Below, one piece after another: positions 1 through 10,231 of a stretch of 64,000 nucleotides of DNA. Position numbers and translations under genes: made by a program. Numbering within the stretch: position 1 is the stretch's first letter; each line of letters opens with the position of its first letter. This DNA is from Culex pipiens pallens (Eukaryota; Arthropoda; Insecta; Diptera; Culicidae), in assembly GCF_016801865.2 (NCBI RefSeq), contig NC_068938.1, positions 68,493,457-68,557,456 on the forward strand, given 5' to 3'. The notes under the pieces are model-generated. The model ran no database searches and was not told the DNA's origin. It worked only from the letters and a program-made list of their open reading frames with translations.

Positions 1-76
1 GACAAAGTTTCACGCAAATCGAAGAGGGGTCAGGGCAACTTTTCCCGATTTCGTGTGAGTTGGTAGAGAATTACCC
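1..76. mobile_element. Terminal fragment of foldback family (same as 28,435-34,403)
   Basis: These bases match, almost base for base, the right end of the foldback element that ends at 34,403. They share the cacgcaaatcgaagaggggt block and the terminal gagaattaccc. The copy is cut by the left edge of the window, so its size is unknown. Its outer end abuts directly the palindromic element that starts at 77. Confidence 0.8.
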
Positions 77-880
77 GTATATGGAGCCAATAGAACTCGA
101 AAATAACATTTGAGAAGGGCATAAGTTATTTAGGTATTTTTGTATTTTGCAATTTAAATGGCACTGTATCTCGAAGCCGTTACATCGTATCAAAAAGTGG
201 TCAAAGTCAAACTTGTAGGAAATTGGACGGGCTTTCTGAAAAATACACTGATACAAAAATATATGCCACTTATATGAGATTTTTTGATTTTTAAGCATGA
301 AAATTAAATTTCAAGGTGATGTCATGATTTTTTTTCGTTCAAAATTTTTGAAGGAATAGCTTTAGATGTTACAGAAGACTGATGAAAAATGTGGAATAGT
401 ATGTCTCTCCTAAAAAAATACAAAAAACATTTACTGAAACTGTTTTTTTTTTAATTGGTCTAAAACGTAAAGAGTGGGAATCGATTCCCCAGACAATTTT
501 ACATAAAAGTCTCGATATTGACTATTGTCCTTTGTCCAATCCTTGTGAAGACACAGCGGTTTTAAAAATAAAAAGGTTTAAAAAAATATTTTTTTGGGTG
601 GTTTTTACCATTTTCTATATCGAAATCGTGACATCACCATGAAATTTAATTTTTAAACTTTAAAATTAAAAAATCTCATAGAAGTGGCCTGTATTTTTGT
701 TTCAGTGTATTTTTTTCGGAAAGCCCGTCCAATTTCCTACAAGTTTGACTTTGACCACTTTTTGATACGATGCAACGGCTTCGAGATACAGTGATTTTTA
801 AATTGCAAAATACAAAAATATCTAAATACCTTACGCCCTTCTAACGAAATTAATTTTCGAGTACTATTAGCTCCATATAC
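77..880. mobile_element. Palindromic non-autonomous DNA element, ~800 bp
   Basis: The outer 11 bases (gtatatggagc) are repeated in inverse at the right end. The inverted match continues inward for about 250 bp (about 77-332 against 617-880) with scattered differences. Conserved blocks include the aaagtggtcaaagtcaaact segment and the region around gacgggctttc. About 285 bp of A/T-rich, non-palindromic DNA separates the arms. There is no transposase ORF, so this is a foldback or MITE-type element. Target-site duplication is unclear because the left end touches another element. Confidence 0.8.
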
Positions 881-2086
881 ACAAAAATTGCTTATAAAGG
901 CCTAGGATAACATGTCTACAAAGTTTCATTGAAATCTGAAAGGGTCAGGTACAAAAGAACCAGAAAAAAATCCTGATTTGAGCTGGAATTGCTCAAGTAC
1001 GACTTTTATGCTGCTCAAGTTTGATAGAATGAAAAAAGCTTAAAAAATATTACAACAAACGAGATTTTTTTAAACAGTAAATTAAACTCACAAAATAAGC
1101 TAAACGTTTTAAAAAAGCTCGTAGCGAAAGAATAAGGCTTTCTAGGCCCAGTGAAAAAAATATAATTTAACCCAAAAATGACGAACTTCTCGTCACAGTG
1201 TCCTGATGCAAACAATGATCGAGCTCGAGCTGTCACATGTCAGCTGCAGCCCTGCGAAGTATGTTGGCTGACATATCGGGCAGTCGGTAAAAAAACCAGC
1301 TAGAAGACGCCTGACAATAAACTTTTGCTAGAAAGAGATAGGAAATCTGTAATATAAACAAACTTTGAATGTGTTTAGTAATTTTATGATTAGAAAGCCT
1401 TATGGGAAAACTTACAAATTATTACAAGAATCGTAAAACCCTGAAAAACGATTTGAAAAAAAAATAATGTGTGCTCATACCAACCTTTGATATTTTTTCC
1501 GATTTACATGTATGTAACCCTTTAAGCTTATTATTCAAAAGAACTGTTCATTATTAAAATATTAGAAAAACTCACAATAAATACGGATCTGCTTGCGAAA
1601 TTATTTTTGTAAAATATTTATGTTAGAAAATAAAATAAAATAATTCAGAAATATGCAACACTTTTTCCACATTCGCCCTTTTGACAAATTTAGACGTTTT
1701 GTCCATTCGACCTATTGTCCGTTTTTGACCTTTTGTCCATTAAAATTTATGTCTTTCGACCTAATGTTGTACACCTGTTTTCACGATATTTTATGATGGT
1801 TTTTTCTCGAAAAATATTAAGTTTTTTTGAAAATTAAAAATACTCGTACAAATAATCTTTTCGAAATGTTTGGAAAATTTCCTACAATGTTCCCTTTTGG
1901 ATTCTGTTGATCGGACTACTGAATGCTGAGATAGCGTCTCTTAAATGTTAAGTTTAGCGAAAAATGTGCGTGAGTAATGAAACTTTCTAACCAAACTTTT
2001 AATTGAGAAGTCTGCAAACCACCCAAAATAAACATATTTTGATCACTGTGCCACCATTGAAGCCCTCCTGAGTGTAGCTTTTGCTT
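881..2086. other. A+T-rich non-coding DNA with repeat relics
   Basis: No gene is visible. Bases 910-960 (acaaagtttca, gaaatc, gggtcaggt) look like a diverged version of the sequence at 1-45, so this is probably old foldback-related DNA. Bases 1,672-1,770 contain a degenerate phrase built from ttttgtcc, cattcgacc and tattgtcc words, which looks like a decayed interspersed repeat. The remaining sequence is A/T-rich. Confidence 0.5.
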
Positions 2087-2332
2087 TCACTTTGAAGATT
2101 GTTTGGCTGGATTTGCTAGATTAGGTACCACACTGTCACTGAGACGTCTCTCTCGTCCCATCAGGTTGAGCGGCGGCGATGATGAGTCACACAGGTCCGC
2201 GGGCACAATACTGCCAGGGACGAGGCGAGAGGACAAATCTTGCATACCGAAATCGGGGCCAAACTTGGTGTTGCTTGGCAAGTATGTCAAAAACCAAGTA
2301 CGAAGGCGGTCCCAAGAGTGAGATCTTTGCAT
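2087..2332 (-). other. Possible terminal coding exon (unrecognised)
   Basis: A block of raised G+C in A/T-rich surroundings is open on the minus strand for about 80 codons and ends in TGA at 2,087. The peptide is Ser/Pro/Leu-rich (SSRLVPGSIVPADLCDSSSP, then RERRLSDSVVPNLANPAKQ) and many codons end in G or C, as expected of a disordered tail in a mosquito protein. There is no clear splice acceptor, the same block is also open on the plus strand for 72 codons, and no family is recognised. It lies downstream, on the same strand, of the better exon at 7,511-7,710, so it could be a later exon of the same gene, but nothing links the two directly. Confidence 0.2.
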
Positions 2333-3585
2333 TTTTGTTTCCCGCGGGGTATTTGCGTGTCAAGTAAGCATAATCAACGAGCCTTAATATCAGATAACCG
2401 TATCTGTTGGTGGTTTGTGAATTGACTTACTTTCTGGCGTAAAATATTCAAAAAGAGCTACTTGAAAGTTGGCGACATCACCTCGTGGGAGGTTACGATA
2501 CTTGAATTTGAGTTTAATCGAGTTTGCTAAGTTACATCAATATTATAGACAAATTCTGTCGTAAGTATCATCAAAGTTAAAGAAGAAGAGCGGTAATTAA
2601 GGTCAATGATAATTTCGTCAAGTTGATCGATGCTCTAAAAAGAAAACTTTGGTTCAAATTAATGAGGAGTCACAAAAAACATTCCATCCACTCCATCATC
2701 CTCATCCTTAACAGCTGATTTTATCTCAACTCATTTGATTTCACAACCAAGCTCTCAGTTATCAAATTAGGCAAAGTAGCTACTTATTCATCACGAACTG
2801 CTCATCCTCGTGTATCCCAGTTCAGTTCAACGTCATTGCAGCAATTGCTCCTCTTTTTCAAACTTTCAAAAAGGGCGATACAGCACATCGCAAGTACCGT
2901 CATTTTCCACATGTATGAACCGAGAGCTTATCCCGGTGAAACGTTCCGTTTTACAGAGCACGGCCAAGTCAAGAGACCCGAACCTATCAATAAGACGCCA
3001 CCGCAAAAGGGCTCTTGTTTCTGGCTTGGAGTGGTGCCAGAAATTTGGTGGAACCGACGACAAACCGGGTGGACCCTGCGCGGAAGAAATGTCCTAAATG
3101 GCTTCCTTGACCCTCACTCGTCCGCTGTTCCACACAGGGGTGGCCTGGTTGAACAGTAATCAGGTGGAACAGGGCAGCTGAATTGTCTTGGAACAGAAGA
3201 AGAATGTGTCGTTTTCTTATGGCAAAATATCTAAAAATAAAAATCGACTGACATAATATTTTTTGTTAGAATCGTATTATCAACACAGTAAAAAAACATG
3301 GTAGAATTACTTCTGAGAGTGAAAAGAAGAAAAAAGAGAAAATTTAATATCAGAATAAATGTTTTATTGTGCCTCTAACAAGTCTTGCCACTTTTGAAGT
3401 CTGTATTGAGGTAATTTTACATCATAAAAGAGGTAATATAACAACTCCCAATTTGACACCTCTCAAATTTACACATTGTTTACTGTGAAGCAAACAATAC
3501 TGTGGCTTGATTGGTACAAAGAATAATTTTTTGTGTAAAAGATGACTATCTATAATTTTGTTTAAATGGAGGGGGGATGATGAAC
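2333..3585. other. Unique DNA with a G+C-richer block at 2,800-3,180
   Basis: Mostly unremarkable sequence. Bases 2,836-3,159 are open on the plus strand for 107 codons, but the peptide resembles no family and there are no convincing splice sites. It may be conserved non-coding or untranslated sequence. Near 3,288 the phrase cacagtaaaaaa resembles the end of the MITE at 12,380, so a degraded copy may lie here. Confidence 0.35.
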
Positions 3586-4226
3586 ATATCGTCAGTTGTG
3601 TGCTATCTTGTGACAACGACCATTTAGTACTTTTCGAGAAAATCGATTTTTAAAGTTTGATGATAAATATTTTCAAAACTATGAATGGTAGAGCCAAACT
3701 TTTTGAAGCAATCGGTTCGTATACTATCGCTTAACAAACGCTCCAAGTTTCAACTAATTTGGTTACACCATTTAAAAGATACAGTAAATTATGTAAACAA
3801 AAATCTGAAAAACACGTGTCACAAGTGTGCTTCGAAAGTAAAATTGTACTACGTGTCACAAGTGTGCACAGAATTCCCATACAAACTAAAATAGGCTTAA
3901 ATCAATACAACTTAATCAGTATATTTTCAAAAACAAAAGATTGCATTGCCTTTAGAAAGTGTGTATCACCATAAATTTGTGAAAAACAAGAAAATTTGTC
4001 CACATTCTCCAACATGTATGACATGTCACAAGTGTGCACGATCATTTTGATGATAAATTGGTCTATGTCACAAGTGTGTATTGCCGTATCCGGGAAACGG
4101 AAGCGAGTTTCCAAAATCGGGTTAAAGCATCTTGTAGTGTTTGTTAAGTATAGCAAAACGTCATCATTAACTCATTTTCGACCAAAATGGTCTATGTCAC
4201 AAGATGGCACACAGCTGACGATATAT
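3586..4226. mobile_element. MITE with internal tgtcacaagtgtgc motif
   Basis: The left end (atatcgtcag, then tgtgctatcttgtgac) and right end (gtcacaagatggcac, then gctgacgatat) are inverted copies over about 29 bp with two mismatches. Inside, the word tgtcacaagtgtg recurs at about 3,817, 3,856, 4,023 and 4,066, and related words form both termini. No coding capacity is present. Small relics of the same ends occur at 43,594-43,668 and 47,365-47,435. Confidence 0.75.
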
Positions 4227-5605
4227 TAAAAAATCCTATGTTTCATTTTTCCATTTTATTTCGAGTGCTTTACATGTTATATCAGTTCTGTAACTGTACA
4301 CATTTAAAAAACATGTAGATGAATTCATGTTATTCTGATGTTTCACTATTTTATTTGTCGATCAGCGGTCTCTAAAATTTGTAATTTGTAGCTATTTGAA
4401 AATAATGCAAACACTAACATTATCCATTGTATTCTAAAAAGATTATAACCAAGAGAAAAAATGTTTCCAAAAAACTGTATTTTTGAGGTGATCATTTTTC
4501 TCCCTTTTTTTTTGGGAAATTTAAAATAGGAAGGGGGGGTGGGGACTTTATAAAAAAAATTGCATTGACCTAGTAGTTAATAACATTATTGTCAAGTTTG
4601 TTTATAAAGTTTAACCAGGTGTTCTCAACCTTATTTTCTGTTAGGTATCTTTTTGATTTAGTGGAAAGTGCTGTGCATAATCATTATTACGACTAGAAAC
4701 ATGAAAAAAATGATTTCAAAAAGTTGGTTGAATGTTTTTTGTCGGTAAAAATCTTCAATAACACTTATAAAATACTAAACAAAAATTTAAATATGCATCT
4801 GTGAATTATGGGTATATTTTGATTTATGATTACACCATAAAAAATAATATGCTCAACCGAAAAATCAAAGGCAATTTTTGTTCAGAAATCTCCGCACATT
4901 TTTTTTTTTGTAAATATTTTAACTGGGTTACTTTAAATTTTATAGAGTAACAAAGTTTTGATTAAATTTATGAAATTACCAACTTTTTTGCCATTGTTTT
5001 CAAACTGTGCCTTTTGATTACACAAACAATCAGCACACTCACAAAAAATGTTTTGTTTGGTTATGGCAGTATTAATATTTCCTAATGTTTTTGTAAAAAA
5101 ATATTTTATAAACAATTTAAAGGCAAAAAAACATCGTAATCTAACTCAAAAAATCAATTGCAATCATAACTTTAGCATTGATTGTAAATTAATTGAAGCC
5201 CAACTTTATTACCTCTGTTTTTTTTAATTCTGAAATATTTGATTACAATTCTTATGGCGTTTTTAAAATGATGAGCTAAGAGCTTTATAATACTTTTTTG
5301 CTGCAAATTGAAAAAAAAAATCACTTGTCACACTTTGCATTATCTACTATTTTATTGTTTAATATCTGTTAAATTAAGTAAAATAACGATACGCAAGTTG
5401 CATTGGATAACGTGAGATATTAAGTTTTTTATTCAATTTTAAAATATAAACATGTTTAAAAGAATTTTTAAAAGTTTAAGTTTTTTTTACTATCAATCCC
5501 AAATGCTACAAAACTTATTCAAAATAATCAAATATTCTAATTCAGCAGATTTTCGAGTACCGTGAAATTCCAATGTTTTGTAACTAGCCTGCCACGATAT
5601 TTCAT
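4227..5605. other. A+T-rich DNA, nothing recognised
   Basis: Long A and T runs, stop codons in all frames, and no inverted-repeat element or splice-flanked exon that I can support. Confidence 0.5.
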
Positions 5606-5607
5606 TA

Positions 5608-6559
5608 GGGGAAGGTGGGGCAAGACGACCATATGGGGCAAGAGAAACAATCGCTCCTACGGCCGTAATTTGTACAATTTTGATTATTTCCAGTATGAGG
5701 AATTGTTGCTAGCAATGCAATTAGCTGATTCTACTACCACATAACCGCCAAAATGACGTAAACGCCACGGGGCATAAGATTTAATGAAGTTTTTTTCGAA
5801 ACCTTTGTTTTCTTATAATATTTGGAAAGTACAAAATAAGGCTTAGGGTTCGTTTTAAGGCTCATTTTATCAAAATGCTATTTTTCCTAGATCAGTAGTG
5901 TCCCTACAAATGACATGCACCTATTACAAAGTATGATTTAACTTTTGGTTATTTTTGTTGAGAGCTTTTAAAAAATCTTGTTCAGGTGGGGCAAGTGTAC
6001 CATATGGATTTTTAGTATGGAAAAAATTACGAATTGCTGCAACAACATATTTTATTGGGAAATAAATACATGAAAGTACTTAAAAACTGATAAACAATCG
6101 TTAAAAAAATTGTACATACAAAGTATAGTGATATTATGAAAATTTACTATTTATCATCGAAGTAGTATTTTTTTTTTCGTAAAAACGATAATTTTTTTAG
6201 TAAAATATTATTATTTAATCTAAAAATGGAAGAAACCATTCAAATACATTCTAATCTGATGTATCTAAGTGATAACAGTTCAATTGTTAGAAAATTACCA
6301 TATTTTTTCATGCATTGTTCCTCTTGCCCCAACGGGTTGCTCGTCTTGCCCCACTAGTTGAGTAGAACGTACGGAAAATCAAAAATTTTAAAATCAATTT
6401 TTCACATTAAAAAACAGGATTTTTTAAAAACTTTTTTAAACAAAGTCTTATTCAAGACCTAGAATAAGATGATTATAATAAAATCCGACAGATTTTTTAA
6501 CTTTTTAATGGGTTATAACGAGCATTTCCTTAGCTTGTTACACTTGCCCCACTTTCCCC
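5608..6559. mobile_element. TA-flanked MITE with ggggaaggtggggcaag termini
   Basis: The left end ggggaaggtggggcaag is matched in inverse by cttgccccactttcccc at the right end, with one mismatch. TA dinucleotides at 5,606-5,607 and 6,560-6,561 fit a TA target duplication, as made by Tc1/mariner-type and some other transposases. The gtggggcaag word also occurs internally (about 5,634 and 5,986 on the plus strand, about 6,322 and 6,347 in inverse), giving a series of possible transposase-binding repeats. There is no ORF, so the element is non-autonomous. Confidence 0.8.
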
Positions 6560-6561
6560 TA

Positions 6562-7504
6562 TTTGAGCCGTGAAAAATCACTAGCCCTAATTAATAGAAT
6601 CAATATTCTTTAGTAAAATGAATAAAAAAACAAATTAAATACCAACGGAATGATATGGAATCACTTGAGCTTAGTGGAGAAGTTTTAAGAATTAGTTAAC
6701 CAAAATAATGAAAACATAGATAGTTTTTTTACCAATGAAAATGAGTTGGAATCGGCAAATTGACTGCATTATTAAATTTTTTAACAATTTTACACTAAGA
6801 ACAGTTGAAATAAGATTTTGAATTGCAAGTATAAAAAGTTATTGAAACAGAATTCAAATATGTCTTGAGATTTATAGGCTATTTCAAGTTTCTTAGTAAT
6901 TTTGAATAATAAATGAATCATGCTACAAAATTGGTTATGGTGTTATTATGGAAATATCAACTTCTAATGAAACTAAATCAATCTTGGAATATTCTATCTT
7001 CTAATACTTAAATTTATAGAAATTGTATTAGATTTTTCAAAACTGAAGTAATCAAGCATCAATTAATTAATTCAATTGAAAAATTATAAATAATATTACT
7101 GATGGTCAACTTGATGTATCTATTCAATTTGAACACTTTTAGGCAGCAATTAAAGTAAAACACAATTTGTTTGATAAAAATTATATATACACACACACAC
7201 CCTAATATACACTACACACAGTAGAATAAAGGTATATTTGAATCATCAAAACGCTTTCTTTATTGAAAAACATGATTTTTGTTGAATCGACGTCAAAGCA
7301 AACAAAATACTTTTTTGAAATTTAAAAGAATTAAGTCTGATTCAACGCAAAATTTCGTTAATTTTATTCAACAAAATTTTTCTTGAATCTTACAAAATAG
7401 TTTGAATCATTCTGTCATTTTTCTATTTTTTGAATAAAAATGTTTGCGAAAAAAACTATAATATTTTTTTTTGTATCTTCCAAATTTTTCGTTGATATCT
7501 ACAT
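6562..7504. other. A+T-rich DNA with short CA microsatellite
   Basis: No gene or element is recognised. A short (CA)n tract lies near 7,187-7,200. This interval would be intron if the exon at 7,511-7,710 is real. Confidence 0.45.
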
Positions 7505-7510
7505 ACTCAC

Positions 7511-7710
7511 CACATCCAGTGTTCCCACGCAAACAGTGCACCATCAGCAGGCAGCAGCAGCCTTGGATATTTCGCCAGTCCTACTACTGACTTGCGGTCC
7601 CGCGCCTTGACGGTTTCCGCGTTGCCACCATTCACGGTGATTGGATGGGCTTTCGAGTCGAATACCAATTCGCCATCATCATCGACTCCGCAGACTCGAG
7701 ATCTTCTTCC
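7511..7710 (-). CDS. Candidate internal exon of an unidentified host gene
   Basis: This is the best host-gene signal in the window. On the minus strand a 200-bp open segment is preceded by TGCCACAG (acceptor) and ends exactly at TGTG|GTGAGT, a consensus donor. Only this frame stays open, and an in-frame TAA sits just upstream of the acceptor, which places the exon start there. The peptide is rich in charged residues (VDDDGELVFDSKAHPITVNG, then AETVKARDRKS and LLLPADGALFAWEHWM), and most codons end in G or C, unlike the A/T-rich flanks. I do not recognise a domain. The plus strand is also open across part of the block, but without matching splice sites. A poly-C tract (7,771-7,787) lies in the presumed upstream intron. 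Confidence 0.5.
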
Positions 7711-8079
7711 CTGTGGCACAGTTTAAGCTCGAAACCACTTTTTGGTTCGTCTTTTAAGGAGGACACAGACCCCCCCCCCCGCCCCCCAGGGCAGAATCTT
7801 TACCTGATTGTTATTCAATAGACAGCCGGTTCGGTTCGCTGTGTGTGATCTTTGGGAAATTTTCTCAAAAATTAACTTGTACCGCTTCTGGCGACGACGG
7901 TGATGATGTCAGTTTAGCGGATTTCTTCTGCTGCAGGAATCTTGAACAGTGGGAGCAATTCAGAAGGAAATGTGGTCAAAATTTTGAATACCTTCAACTA
8001 TATTAATATTTAACCAATTGATAAATCTTCAGAATAAGCCAAATGTTTCAAAATTGTACCATAATTTCTACCCTCTAAC

Positions 8080-8152
8080 CAACAGTTGAGTACAGCTTCC
8101 GAGCAGGCTTGTACCGCAGCGTGACATAACCACAATCATCTCGAGTCATACC
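8080..8152 (-). other. Weak candidate exon, minus strand
   Basis: On the minus strand a pyrimidine-rich tract (CATCCCCCACCC, then TTGCTTCTTCCC) leads to ATGAG|GGTATG. The following 73 bp are open (GMTRDDCGYVTLRYKPARKL, then YSTV) and end at TTG|GTTAGA, a passable donor. Its reading phase does not join cleanly to the exon at 7,710, which argues against the two being consecutive. The longer ORF around it (8,075-8,275) could instead be a chance ORF in moderately G+C-rich unique DNA. Confidence 0.2.
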
Positions 8153-8694
8153 CTCATGGGAAGAAGCAAGGGTGGGGGATGGAAACCCCCTCGGAAAATC
8201 AAGCGGGAAAGCAGGTGGAAGGTTGTTTCGCATGTGAAGCTCGTCGCGAAAAGCTGATCTTTGATGTGTGTTCAATGAGGTCCCTCAAGAGGAGTTTGCC
8301 AATAGAAGAAGCGAAAAAAAAGAACTAAAATGCAGTACTCGAAAGTTTGCTACCACACTGCGGCTAATGCTCACACGCCAATCGTCGTCAATTGGGAATT
8401 AGATGAACCTACTTATTATGGCAAAGGGGAAAACATGCTGTTCGATACTGGTGAGCTTTTGCAGCAACTAACTGACTTGACTTTTTAAGCAGCAATTTAT
8501 TTTATTAATTCACTATGAGTAATATTTTATAAGTACACCCAACTGGCAGTCGCATGATTGTGATGCATGGCGGCATGAAAGTATATCAGAATCTGCATGA
8601 AAACTGTCCTCATGCATTTTTTGCGATATAGGGGTATGACATTTTTGCCCGTTACCGACAATTATCGACATTACCGACGGCAGATTGATTGTAA

Positions 8695-8785
8695 TGCAGA
8701 AAAAAAAACCTTAACAGAACGAGGATTGAACCATCAATTTCTAGGTTGCTGATCCGACACGCTACCACCGCGCCATGGACGCTTG
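8695..8785 (-). mobile_element. tRNA-derived SINE fragment / tRNA-like sequence
   Basis: Read on the minus strand, GCGTCCATGGCGCGGTGG looks like the 5' part of a tRNA with a pol III A box (TGGCGCGGTGG). About 50 nt later GGTTCAATCC resembles a B box short of one base. A T-run follows (about 8,698-8,708). The anticodon and T stems do not pair properly, so it is not a working tRNA. Spacing and boxes fit the 5' part of a tRNA-related mosquito SINE. The SINE boundaries and family are not resolved. Confidence 0.5.
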
Positions 8786-9186
8786 ATGAATGGTGAGGGA
8801 CAGAGCGCGAACATAATGTTCTCTCTAGATTGTTGCTCGGGGACGCGCCAGCATTCTATGTGTTGGTGAGAACTGCAGATCGCTGACGTGTTTACACGCG
8901 GGCAAAAATGATCTATGGGCTTGCTGCAAAAAATGTAATAAAATATAACATTTTCTGCAGCAAATTCACTGTTGCAGATTTTGAGATATATTTTTCGTTT
9001 GGGTGTAAAGTCGTTTAAGATGATTCGATCAATCTTTAACAAACAAGCTAAACAAAAAGCTGGAAAGAATGCTATTTTAATAAACCTTGATAAGGCTTCA
9101 AGTTTCAAAATAAAAATTCTGCATGCTGTGGATATCGAAAACGAACCAAGGTTGCAATCAGTGCTATAAACTAGTCTTGAAGATAT

Positions 9187-9422
9187 AGTTGATAGGCCCA
9201 CCACCAAGTATGGCAGAAGAAGCTCCGATAACTTTTAGCTACCCTCGGATAGGCTGTCAATTTTCCGCCAGACAACGCGTCGCACTAAAATCCGGCAAAA
9301 ACTTTGTCATTCTGCGTTCGCCATAAAATACTATGGAGGCTCATCAAAACTAGCTTTTCTCGGTCTGTGCGCAAAATTACGAGCTATTTATTCGAGCAAA
9401 GGTAGTGGGCGCCTATCTATAG
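9187..9422. mobile_element. Small MITE, ~235 bp
   Basis: The left end (tagttgataggcccaccacc) and right end (ggtagtgggcgcctatcta) are imperfect inverted repeats of about 19 bp. The interior has raised G+C and no ORF. Target duplication is not clear. Confidence 0.5.
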
Positions 9423-9423
9423 A

Positions 9424-10229
9424 ATGGAATCCACCCCCACAGAAAATGCTGTTGTTTTATTTCAGAGTTGGAACAGAAAAGAAAATGAGTTGAGATGAAC
9501 CTCGGCAAGACAAAACATTCATTATAGTAATGGAGTCTTTGTCAACTATTTCCAATACAAAGATTCGCTATTTTGAATTTGCGCAAATCATAACAAACAA
9601 ACACATCTTTCCATTTATCCACTTAACAACTTCAAATTCAAGCATTCCAGCGAAGCACGAAAATTCAACCGTCAAGAGGTAATCTAATCTACTCGGAAAA
9701 TCGCACTCAAATTCAGCGCCGAGCAGAATAAAAGGCATGAAATTTGACCCAAAGATGAGTCTCACGTAAACATCGTGGTGCAGGTTTTTCTTGCGACCAA
9801 AGAATCCTGATCAGCAACAACAACAACAACAGAAAATGACTGATTCGCCTTGCGGGCTGGATATAAAAATGGCAACAAAACGGTTCAGTCTCAGATAACG
9901 AATTGTTGGAGGGCGTTCACCTTACAGTGATGTTTGAAACTCTTATATCGAATGCTCAAAATAAAAATGTCTTGAATTTGATAGAAGTTTGCTGCCATTT
10001 GTTTATTTTCTTCACACAATTTTTCATTAATATTTTTCTTTTTTTCCTTTGTTGTTTTTACTATTATTTTTTTGAACACATGTTCAATGTTTTGCTTTTT
10101 ATTGCTTAGCATTAAATTCATCAAACAATTCTTAGCTTTTTACCCTACAACTGTTATTTGAAAGATATTTTGTCTTGAATTATTGAAAATAAGCCAAACA
10201 AATAAATTGGGTTTGGTAGTTTTTTTAAC
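9424..10229. other. Unique non-coding DNA
   Basis: No gene is seen. A short (CAA)n run lies at about 9,811-9,832. Confidence 0.4.
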
Positions 10230-10231
10230 TA

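Noticed and set aside
8734..9207. 157-codon minus-strand ORF
   Set aside because: It runs through the tRNA-like sequence and unrelated A/T-rich DNA. Composition and lack of motifs suggest chance.
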